Shown: piece after piece, positions 55,454 to 64,000 of the stretch
Position numbering within the stretch: position 1 is the stretch's first letter
Layout of the letters: each line of letters starts with the position of its first letter
Source of the DNA: Lepturacanthus savala
Lineage: Eukaryota; Chordata; Actinopteri; Scombriformes; Trichiuridae
Length of the DNA: 64,000 nucleotides
Direction of reading: 5' to 3'
NCBI GenBank assembly: GCA_030544235.1
Contig: CM060478.1
Coordinates: 22,817,227-22,881,226, forward strand
Made by a program: the position numbers and the translations under genes
Notes under the pieces: generated by a model
The model's database searches: none
The model's input: only the letters and a program-made list of their open reading frames with translations
What the model was told of the DNA's origin: nothing

Positions 55454-58303
55454 GTAGGACCCCCCCCCAACACACACACACATGCATACACCTTTTATAA
55501 ACGTAAATGCATCGGGAAAGAGCAGCTGCACTCTTTGCATCAGGAAACACTGATCAAGGCCGTTGGATAAAAAAAAAAGTGCAGCAAAGTTTTCTCCATA
55601 AAGGAAACGAGGCAGCTAAATTGTGAATGAATGTGTAGTAAAACAACAAAATATACAAATAAGTTTGGACTAGTAAGCTGTAGAATCGCCAGTGTTAATA
55701 TAACAGTTAATTTTAACACTACTGGTGTTACCTGGTTAACTAATTAACTCTTTCATTGTTATATTAACACTGACAATTATACTGTCTAGTAGTGATAATA
55801 TGTGTGTGTATGTACACACGCTGTATAAAATCGCACTATTCATTATTAATTGTCGTTATTTGTATTTATTTATAGTGTTGCATAGCGTTGCATGATTTAA
55901 ATAGAAGTTTATCCTCTTTCAGAAAGTTTTTTTGGATCCTTTAATAAAAAACAATCTCAGATTTTTACACAGTTTCATTGAAGATAAAATGAATTTAATA
56001 ACTTTTAAATTATTTTCCACATGTGCAACATGACTCATTCAGGCTGCAGCAGCAATATTAAATGTGTGTGATCGCCGCTAGAATCCTTTTATTGAAGGTG
56101 TGTGTGTGTGTGTTACTGTGAAGCGACTCCCAGGAAGCAGCGGCGGGAGCGGACCACCTTCACCCGCTCCCAGCTCGACGTGCTGGAGTCTCTGTTCGCC
56201 AAAACCCGCTACCCGGACATCTTCATGCGGGAGGAGGTCGCTCTGAAAATCAACCTGCCGGAGTCCAGAGTCCAGGCAAGACACGACCCGTCGCTGCACC
56301 GCTTCACACACCTTTATTCTCCTTTATTCTAATACACACATGCGAGTTATAAGGTTATCTTCCTGCTGAATCTGGCTTTCCTTTGAAATAACAATAATAA
56401 AAGTAATAAAAAATAATGATAATTTTCAGCAGCAACTTGAGGCCTACAAATAGTTCATTATGAGCAGCTGCCTTACAGAACATGAGTTAACCCTTTATTT
56501 ATTAAAAAGTATAATTATTTACTAATCACTGGGAACAATATTAATGTAAAAAAGCATTTAAATGTGTGATCATGTTCTTAAATGCATATTCTGTGTGCTG
56601 TGGCTTTTTTTGTTCAGCATATACCAGGATAAACTATTGGATAAATGGTTTGTGTTTCAAAGTGTGACACACTTTTTGTAATTTTAACCCCAGTAATTAC
56701 TCAAAACACTTTTTAATTGAAAATGACATAATGCAGCTTTGGGATCATTTTGGGTGATTTCAGGCCTGGCAGCTCGTTGATTTCAGTCATTTAAATGATT
56801 GTTAAAGCAGACGTACTGATTGATTTTAGATCAATGACGGTGAGGTCATGACTTGTGTTAATATAACACACTGACTGGATATTTGAAGTAACATTCTGGG
56901 GCAGCTGGAGGTGATGGTTCTATAGATCATTTTCTATTTCCCACCACTCACATTTCATCTAACAGAAACACAACAACCGATCAAACCGTTTGTGAATTTT
57001 GACACAAAAGTGCCACAATTCTCAAGACACATGTGCCAGTCTGCTGCAAACAGTTGACTTCTCATCATTTGATGCGATGGAACTGCAGGCTGTAATTTGA
57101 TCTGAAATATGGCGGTGAGGTAATGAAGAGGCTGGGAAATACTCCCAAGATTCACTGGTGTACTACCATGTTGAACTAATACTACTCTTCAAAGGCATTA
57201 GGGGAAAACCAAGGCAAGCCTCTCTCTGACAATTTGAATTATTCTCTGAATGTGTGTGTGTGAGTGAGTGAAACAAAACGCTCTACATGATCCTACCCTC
57301 TCGGTGCTCTAGAGTTACCCTACTGTGTGGTGAAACCCAATAGCCTGTTATCTTAGAGCCGTCTACCAGGTATGAAATTGGACCCCTAGCTGGTCCGAGC
57401 CAAGGGGCCGGGGTGGAAATGAACCTTGATGGCTAATAACCCCCAATTTTCCTCCATAATGTACTCCCAGCATGGCCCAGGAGTATCTTCTTCTTTCCTC
57501 CCCTTTCTTCCATGGTGTCCGTCTTGCTAACTCCTGGCTGCCGTTGCTGCTTGCAGGTGTGGTTCAAGAACCGGAGGGCCAAGTGTCGCCAGCAGGCTCA
57601 GAGCGGCAGCAGCGCCAAGGCCCGGCCGCCCAAGAAGAAGTCCTCCCCGGCCCGGGAGAGCACGGGCTCGGAGAGCAGTGGCCAGTTCACGCCGCCGGCC
57701 GTCTCCAGCACAGGCTCGTCCTCCTCCTCGTCCTCCTCCACCAACCACACGGGCCCGGCGGCACTCAGCAGCACCTCTACCTCCATCAGCACCGTCTCCT
57801 CCATCTGGAGCCCCGCCATTTCCCCCGGAAACGCCCCCGTCCCCGCCGTGGCCCCCCTCCCCGAGCCCGGGCCCCCTTCCAACGCGTCCTGCATGCAGCG
57901 CTCCATGTCGGGCTCGGCCACGGCTGCCACCTCCTACCCCATGTCCTACAACCAGACGCCGGGCTACGGCCAGGGCTACCCTGCCCCCTCCAGCTCCTAC
58001 TTCAGCGGCGTGGACTGCGGCTCCTACCTGGCCCCCATGCACTCCCACCACCACCCCCACCAGCTCAGCCCCATGACGGCCTCCTCCATGTCGGGCCACC
58101 CACACCACCACATCAGCCAGTCGTCGGGCCACCACCACCACCACCACCACCAGGCGTACGGCGGCTCCGGCCTGGCCTTCAACTCCTCCGACTGCCTGGA
58201 TTACAAAGAGCAGACTGCAGCCTCCTCGTGGAAGCTCAACTTTAACACCACAGACTGCTTGGACTACAAAGACCAGGCCTCCTGGAGGTTCCAAGTCTTG
58301 TGA
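55357..58303 (+). CDS. otx1: Homeobox protein OTX1 (complete, 3 coding exons)
   Basis: Joining 55357-55453, 56124-56275 and 57557-58303 gives 996 nt, encoding 331 residues plus stop. The N-terminus MMSYLKQPPYGVNGLGLSG and the core DLLHPSVGYP are OTX signatures. The homeodomain spans about residues 38-97, with Lys at homeodomain position 50 (residue 87, in WFKNRRAK), giving the K50 specificity for TAATCC/GGATTA. The C-terminus has Ser/Pro-rich and His-rich tracts (HHHPHQLSP, HHHHHHH), which distinguish OTX1 from OTX2, and the duplicated OTX tail (DCLDYKE then DCLDYKDQASWRFQVL). OTX1 is a nuclear activator patterning forebrain, midbrain, eye and inner ear. Human OTX1 is 354 aa; this copy has shorter His and Ala tracts. 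Whether it is the otx1a or otx1b type cannot be told here. Confidence 0.97.
55454..56123 (+). other. otx1 intron 2, containing a long inverted repeat
   Basis: 670 bp, GT-AG. It contains the stem-loop 55691-55771 and a GT run just before the acceptor. Confidence 0.9.
55691..55771. repeat. Inverted repeat, perfect 15-bp arms
   Basis: AGTGTTAATATAACA (55691-55705) and TGTTATATTAACACT (55757-55771) are exact reverse complements. Nested inside are TAACAC and GTGTTA around TACTG, and GTTAA/TTAAC pairs, so the whole 81 bp can fold. Confidence 0.9.
56124..56275 (+). CDS. otx1: otx1 coding exon 2: first 46 homeodomain residues
   Basis: The acceptor is GTGAAG ending at 56123, preceded by GT repeats instead of a clean pyrimidine tract. 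It is forced by the need for TPRKQRRERTTFT to follow VGYP. The split codon becomes Ser instead of the usual Ala. The exon ends with RVQ at homeodomain position 46, the canonical paired-class intron position. The following dinucleotide is GC (GCAAGA), so the intron is GC-AG. Confidence 0.94.
56276..57556 (+). other. otx1 intron 3, GC-AG type
   Basis: The donor is CAG followed by GCAAGA and the acceptor is TGCTTGCAG. 1281 bp. The part from about 57340 to 57540 is complex sequence (for example CTAGCTGGTCCGAGCC, GATGGCTAATAACCCCC) that may be a conserved element. GTGTTAATATAACA recurs at 56855-56868. Confidence 0.9.
57557..58303 (+). CDS. otx1: otx1 coding exon 3: homeodomain end, Ser/His-rich region, OTX tail
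   Basis: The acceptor TGCTTGCAG ends at 57556. The exon starts VWFKNRRAKCRQQ, the recognition helix, and codes 248 residues with TGA at 58301-58303. It holds KKKSSPARESTGSESSGQFT (conserved with human OTX1), a Ser tract, SSIWSPA, the PMSY and GQGYP repeats, SSSYFSGVDC, the His tracts, and two OTX-tail motifs. It is strongly GC-rich in contrast to the surrounding introns, so open frames on the other strand here are shadows. Confidence 0.97.
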   Translation: MWFKNRRAKCRQQAQSGSSAKARPPKKKSSPARESTGSESSGQFTPPAVSSTGSSSSSSSSTNHTGPAALSSTSTSISTVSSIWSPAISPGNAPVPAVAPLPEPGPPSNASCMQRSMSGSATAATSYPMSYNQTPGYGQGYPAPSSSYFSGVDCGSYLAPMHSHHHPHQLSPMTASSMSGHPHHHISQSSGHHHHHHHQAYGGSGLAFNSSDCLDYKEQTAASSWKLNFNTTDCLDYKDQASWRFQVL

Positions 58304-58847
58304 TCAGGCTTCTTTCTTTTTTTTTTTTCTCCTCCTCCTTCTTCCGTCCTCCCTGCTCGTCTGCTCTCTTCTGTTTCCCAGATTAGCGTATTGCTTGTTT
58401 CTTCTTTTTTTAAGAGAAAAAGAGTTTATGAACCGTAAGATAAGAAAGAAGCAGGAATGCTCGGCAGCAGCGTGACTTTTTCCTCCCTCTTGTCCTCCAT
58501 GTCCTTTTTTAAAAATGAAAAATAAAAAAAAGAAGAGAAACAGTCCCTGAAAGTGAAGAGAACAAGTTGATCAGGAGCAGAAGAAGAACAATGGGTTTCT
58601 TCTTGGATGACCTTAAGAAAACCAAACTCTTTTTCAAAACACAAAGTCAACCAAATTCCTTTGACCACCAGCTCTCTGGCTCTGGATGGGAGGAATATTT
58701 TCCCCTCTGGTGCACCGACAGGAACTTGCCTGCAGTCGCCCTCTTATACCTCCGACCCAATCAAAATCCTGTATAGTTTTTATTTCTGAAATTTGTTATT
58801 TTAGGATGACAGAGATTTTTAGTCAGCGACATCAAGGAGCTGAAATA

Positions 58848-58855
58848 TGTAAATA
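58848..58855 (+). promoter_or_regulatory. Pumilio-response-element-like site in the otx1 3' UTR
   Basis: An exact TGTAAATA match to the TGTANATA consensus lies in the inferred 3' UTR. PUM proteins repress or destabilise mRNAs with such sites. A single 8-mer can occur by chance. Confidence 0.3.
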
Positions 58856-59353
58856 TGTATTTGGGTCAGTTACAGTGACCATGTTTAGTTGGTGTTTTTT
58901 TTTCCGAATTTGAAATTGTTTATTACCACTTTGGGAGAAAAAAAAGGAGAAAAAAAGACTGTATGTAAATCTTTCCAAATATTCCAAAGAGAACAAATTG
59001 GCCATAAAGTTCAGCTTTTATATAATACATTGTTTTACTCAGCAATTTGAAATGACTTTGGAAAAACTCTCAATCTAAAAAAAAGACTAGATGCAGAAAT
59101 ATTGTTTTCCGTATGATATTATTCTACTAGCCTCTACATTCTCAAAGCAGACCTCCTCCTCTTCCTCCTCCTCTTGGGCATTGTCGTGATATTGGACGTT
59201 TGAACCGCAGCACTTGGCTTGAATATTGGAGTCAAAAAAAAAAACAACATTTTTATTTTTTTCTGGAGAGGAAATGTGGATTTATAGCTCCAACATGACA
59301 GTGAGATGTTGAATGTATCTTTAAGGCGACCACCCTTACATACATGTTCATCC

Positions 59354-59359
59354 AATAAA
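59354..59359 (+). terminator. Poly(A) signal of otx1 (best candidate)
   Basis: AATAAA in CATCCAATAAAGATCC is followed at about 59395-59460 by TCTGTCTGTTTG and long T-runs, a plausible downstream element. Confidence 0.5.
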
Positions 59360-59559
59360 GATCCGTTAAGTCATATTTATTTTTCCACAGTTGGATTCTG
59401 TCTGTTTGAACAGGGAGTCAAATTGTTGTTTTTGTTTTTCTTTTTTTTTCTTTTTTTTAGATGCATGTACACAAATTACAAACTCTAAATTCCTGTTTTC
59501 ATTTGAACTAGTCACACTTTTATATAAAAGCTTGTTTTTTTCTCTCTCTCCTAATTATA

Positions 59560-59900
59560 ACTGGGTAAATGCAAATGAGTCCATAATTAATACAACCCGT
59601 GAACAGCGTGTATAGGCCCGCATTTCCATTTTAGAGAGTTTAATCCTCCCTGTCTCTGTGTTTAAAATTGAAACACTAACATATCTCCTCGCTTTAGGGG
59701 AGACAAAGTGTCTTTTTTTTAAAACTGCGGCGTTAAAAAGCCTTAAATACTGAGCCTGGAGACATTTGATTTGAGGCGTAATTGAATGCAGCGCTGTAAT
59801 GGCGTGATAATTACTCCATGCGCCCTGAGTTGGTTTCTCCAAAATAACCTGCAGGAATTTCTCAGCCTCTGATGCGGTAATTACGTAGGTGGGGCCAGGT
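59560..59900. promoter_or_regulatory. Candidate conserved noncoding element downstream of otx1
   Basis: Contains an octamer-like ATGCAAAT, then CCATAATTAATAC, GGCGTAATTGAATGC, GGCGTGATAATTACTCC and GCGGTAATTACG. High density of TAATT cores in complex sequence, 200-500 bp past the inferred poly(A) site. Confidence 0.38.
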
Positions 59901-59916
59901 TAGGGGGTCAGATGTA

Positions 59917-59945
59917 AGTGTGTGTGTGTGTGTGTGTGTGTGTGT
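59917..59945 (+). repeat. (GT)n microsatellite
   Basis: About 14 GT units. Confidence 0.93.
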
Positions 59946-60523
59946 CAGCGCGCGTGTGTGCGATGCTCGCAGGCATAAACGCATTATGAAAGAGGGGGAA
60001 GTTGTTAAAAAAAAAAAAGTATCACGTTGTTTGGACTGAAGGCCGCGCTCAGAGCAGAAGAGCCAATAAAATACAAACAGGTTTCATGTTCTTTAATTGC
60101 CGCAATAAAACTCCTGTTGCAAAGTAAATTGCGCACCAAAAGCAGTTAGTGTAATTTGTTTAATTGAGACGAGTGTGTTTAAAAATATACATAACAATTT
60201 TACACACAAATGAAATTAAATAATGAAAGTTAAAAGGTCCGATACCCTATCTTTATTTCCATAATTATTTTGAATCATCTTATTCCTCTGGCAGACCATG
60301 TTGCTTGTTTTTTTAAAATTCGTTTCTTTTGCTGGTAAATTTAATCTCGTTTTGAAAAAGCGTTTATTTTGTCTTAAATTATTTTATGTAAAGTATTTTC
60401 TTAAAACAAGCTTAAATTGACCAAAATCTTAACATTGGACTTATTGTACCGAATGCAAGCTGTGTTCACTTGTTCAGCCTTTTTTCTTTATTTTTTTGTT
60501 GCAGTGTATTCTATTATGCACTC

Positions 60524-60784
60524 TGAGCTGCAATTAGTTTAATTATTGGTTAATCTGCTGGGTCTGTATTTTTTTCGATTAAATGATTCCTACTTTGACT
60601 GATTAACAATCCAGTAATCAAAGCTGTTCAGTATACCAACAAATACAAACATGTAGTGACCTTTTATTAATAAAAAACATTAATTATTATTATTATTTGC
60701 CGGTATCCAATAATCAAACACAGCAGCCGATTAAGTTTCTGTACATCATCAAAAAGATAAATTGACTAATTGTTTCAGCTCTGG
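60524..60784 (+). mobile_element. Second, more degenerate copy of the same teleost nonautonomous element
   Basis: The left end GAGCTGCAATTAGTTTAATT and right end ACTAATTGTTTCAGCTC form terminal inverted repeats. The interior keeps TTAATCTGCTGGGTCTGTAT TTTTTTCGATTAAATG and CCAATAATCAAACACAGCAG CCGATTAAG. The middle has diverged or been partly lost compared with 45989-46299. Confidence 0.6.
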
Positions 60785-62074
60785 CTCTATTAGTGTCATT
60801 TCAATGAGATTATGATGAAAGCTGCTTCCCTCTAATATCTGTGAGGTCGAATCTCTCCATCAAGAGGATTAACAAGTTCGATAAATGATCATTTCGAATA
60901 TTTCTACTCATTAAAGTCCTCTTTTTATATTCAAATTAAATAATCCGAGAAGGTTGACGAAAAAACGCAACGATTATTTTGATTTTGATTTTTGTTTCGC
61001 GGTCAGAAGAAAAAACGTTTATCGATCAAATCACAAAATGATCAATAATTTCTGATAGACACGGACTGGGATACACTATATACGCTTTGCTCTTTTTCTT
61101 GTTTAACGTCTTTTTTCAAATGTTCCTTCTAAAAATCCAAATTAGACAAGTGTTTCTCCAGCCCGAGAAGCCACTGCGCTGCCATACATCCCCAATCAAT
61201 CCTATCAGATGATCAGCCTGATCGATACATATTGGAGTTCCTCCCTGCCTGTTTCAGCTGCAGCCTTTCTGTGTTCTCTCTCTCTCTCCCTTTCTCTCTC
61301 TTTATGTAAATGAGCTCGGAGCAGCTGAATAAATATCTGCAGACATTAAACATGTTTGCGCCAAGACGCGCAAACAGCGCAGCGAGTGTCCACGAACAGC
61401 GGCGGATTTGTTCGGATTTGCATCAAACAAACATTTGCGACCAATCTTGTGTGGATTGTTTAAGGAGTTTGGGGGAGCTACAGGTCTCATATGAGAACAG
61501 CTGCTCAGCTTCAAACACCGAATGAAACAAAAACTAGAAGGAAAAAAAAGAAAAAGGAGGAGAGATCCGTTATTAAATGTTTCCTCAGAGGATGAGAAGC
61601 CGCAGTCAACATGTCAGACACGCAGCCTTCAGGTTAGTTAACTAATTAAACACCCGAACAACAGTGGGGACAAAAATAAATGCATAAAACATTTCTACTA
61701 ACAAATATCTTGAAGATATTTGGAATAAGATAAAGAACGAACAAAACAAGGACGAGCGTCTTAAGAGGAGAGAAGTAAAGGCCTTCACAGAACGCTTAAA
61801 AGAAAAAAAAATGCTCCTGAGGAAAAAGGGAAAAAAACACAGTGGTTCTAATGTGAGAAATGCGGCTGATAAACAGAGAGCAGATTTACAGGATGTCTAA
61901 GTGCATGAATATCTTAATATCTTGTTTTTTAATTCTCACCGCAACTCCTGCAGCTATTTATTGAGGAAACATAATTTCGTCCATTCTAACCTAGAACTGC
62001 ACCAGAATATCATAAATCTCACTGTGTTTAGTTTTAGTTATATTAAGAATGGAATTACTAATAACATGCAATTA

Positions 62075-62209
<135 letters not shown>

Positions 62210-62714
62210 CAGTTCAGCTATTAAAATGTGTTGCTTTTAAATTCTACATCATTAAGGTGATATTTATAACAGGCGGATTGATGTCAATACTCTTTATTGT
62301 TGATAAATGCATGTTGAATTTTAACACGCTTTTTACTGTAAAAAAAAATAAAAATCAGAAGACCAGAAGAAACGATAGCGACTCCAAATGTATAGAGACA
62401 CACCTTGGATCAACAGGTATCTCAGGTCAAATCCAACCAAATCTTCAAATGATCTGAGACATGAATGCTGACAGATAAACCACCTGGAACACACTATAGA
62501 AATGATTATCAACCTCTGTCAAGATGGAAATGATTATAAAAACAAGGACAGAGGTAATAAAAGCGCACGTCAGAATCCCGTTTAATGGAAATCAGAAGTG
62601 CAAACTAGTCAGGTTATAATTTGAAATCCAGTCAAATTGTTTTTTTGTTATCAGGATCTAAATACTTGGCGCATATTTGGAAAGAAAAATTTAAGATTGA
62701 ACACAAGGTTCAAC

Positions 62715-62818
62715 ATGTTCATATAGTCATTTTATATAGTCAGTTTATATAGTCATTTATATATATATATATATATATATAAATGACTATATAAATGACT
62801 ATATAAATGACTATATTA
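62715..62818. repeat. Long near-perfect palindrome built from short tandem units
   Basis: The left arm carries three units of the type TATATAGTCATTT. The centre is (AT)n. The right arm carries three units of the reverse complement AAATGACTATATA. The arms match over about 45 bp with one extra T and one G for T change. Confidence 0.92.
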
Positions 62819-64000
62819 ATAACCAATATTATTATCCTTATCTTTTGTCAGAATTTCATTATTGCAAGTGTGAAAAAAGCATCTAAATTATTAAGAGGAA
62901 CTTTAAGCTTTAAAATGATGTGCTAAGATCGAACAAGTAAACAAATAAATACATAATCTGCTAATATTATCATTTCATCACAGAACTTTCTGGCTGTTTG
63001 ATTGTGGCTGCATTAAAAGTGCAGTACCTCAAGTCTGACTGATGTTATATATATTTAAAAAAAAAAGTTTATGATTCTAACCTTATGTGCATGAGTGTGT
63101 GATCAGTGTTGTTTCAACCTGAGCTCAGGGTCCGATGCCTTCATAGTCATCAATAGTTCAATCGATTGCACCACTGGTGTCAACTGTTGACCTTTTGGCC
63201 TCTCGTCTGCTCCGGGGAAAAGTGTCTGAATGTGGGTGGACTGGAAACTGTTGACATTTTGTTCACACTTGTCCAGGAAATGAACTGGAACCGCGCTGGA
63301 CAGATTTTGCATGAGTGGTTGTGATTTCTATCTGAGAGAGACAGACAGACAGATAAAGGAGACAGAAACTGGACTGAGCCTCCAGTATTTGATTCAAAGT
63401 ATGTGTGTGAGAGAGAGAGAGAGTCGAAGGACCAGGAGATGCACTGATAGCCGCCTGCATGCTGGGACTGTTTTCTTGTCTTCCATTTCCATGCAGGACA
63501 AGAAAAAAACACTTGTCTTTCATTGGCTGTCGACTGTCGCCAGATCTTGGCATCCTGGTGTGTTCATAGGCCGGTATGAGGAGTGAGAGGTGATACAGAG
63601 GAGGATTATATTTACCTGGGAGGTTAATCTGGGGTCAACTGTAACATCGTCGCGGGTGAAGTCCGCATCACCATCTCCAGTTTCTCTGCTTTTGTCTGTT
63701 TGTTCTTGCATCTTGTTTTGTTTGGCGTCAAGTCTGGGCACATGCTGCATAACAGCAAGGTTTTCCCGTCAGTTTCCGGTTTTGACATATACAGGTTCAC
63801 ACATTTGTAATAAAAAAATACCTTGACAAAGCTGCCACCAAACCTCTTGAAGCTATCAACCAAACTCAAAGAAGTTAAAGGTACCTTTGGTTCCTATGAG
63901 GGGATTTCACAGTTGAGTCCAGGTGGCCATTACAGCCGAGCTGGCGGAGTGAAAGCAGCTTAGTCACCCCTGTGACACAAGGAGCTGAGAGCATTCATGA

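Larger units (their letters stand above)
58304..59380 (+). other. otx1: otx1 3' UTR (inferred)
   Basis: T- and A-rich sequence follows the otx1 stop. It contains a Pumilio-type TGTAAATA (58848-58855) and ends after the AATAAA at 59354-59359. An internal AATAAA at about 58520 could be used earlier. A CT/GA-rich hairpin-like stretch occurs at 59150-59175. No coding signal is seen. Confidence 0.5.

Noticed and set aside
57472..58294. Long alternative open frames on both strands over otx1 exon 3
   Set aside because: They are shadows of a GC-rich exon. Only the frame giving VWFKNRRAK and the OTX tail is biologically meaningful.
61611..61635. Possible first coding exon of another gene (ATGTCAGACACGCAGCC then a GTTAGT donor)
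   Set aside because: Only eight codons, a weak donor and no continuation in the window. Cannot be supported without transcript data.

Overview
The window is vertebrate genomic DNA, almost certainly from a teleost fish. Genes are split into short exons with GT-AG introns, dinucleotide microsatellites (CA, CT, AT) are very abundant, and repeats typical of ray-finned fish are present. Two protein-coding genes can be read with confidence, both on the + strand. (1) The 3' part of ehbp1 (EH domain-binding protein 1) occupies 1270-47574. Eleven exons join in frame to encode the last 454 residues, including the complete bMERB Rab-binding domain and the terminal CaaX-like CVLQ. The C2 and CH-domain exons lie upstream of the window. 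(2) A complete otx1 (orthodenticle-type K50 homeodomain factor, 331 aa) has coding exons at 55357-55453, 56124-56275 and 57557-58303. It has a probable untranslated leader exon ending at 52947 and a GC-rich, CCAAT-containing promoter around 52440-52660.

Layout: 1-14571 holds the first seven ehbp1 exons and moderate introns. 14572-38099 is one 23.5 kb ehbp1 intron. 38100-39262 holds two bMERB exons. 39263-46910 is a second large intron. 46911-48640 holds the last two coding exons and the 3' UTR. 48640-52440 is intergenic and increasingly GC-rich toward otx1. 52440-59380 is otx1. 59380-64000 is AT-rich flank with no gene that I can support.

The EHBP1-OTX1 neighbourhood matches the human arrangement on chromosome 2p15. 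The two genes have unrelated jobs: Rab/actin-linked endocytic and recycling traffic versus anterior brain, eye and ear patterning. The likeliest reason for their linkage is regulatory. The large ehbp1 introns hold many non-repetitive, homeodomain-motif-rich blocks that look like conserved noncoding enhancers, probably serving otx1. That reading is inference; an alignment across vertebrates would settle it.

Repeats include two degenerate copies of a common teleost nonautonomous element (45989-46299 and 60524-60784), possible LINE remnants, several long inverted repeats in and beyond otx1, and long GT, CT and AT tracts. I found no RNA genes, CRISPR arrays or viral genes.
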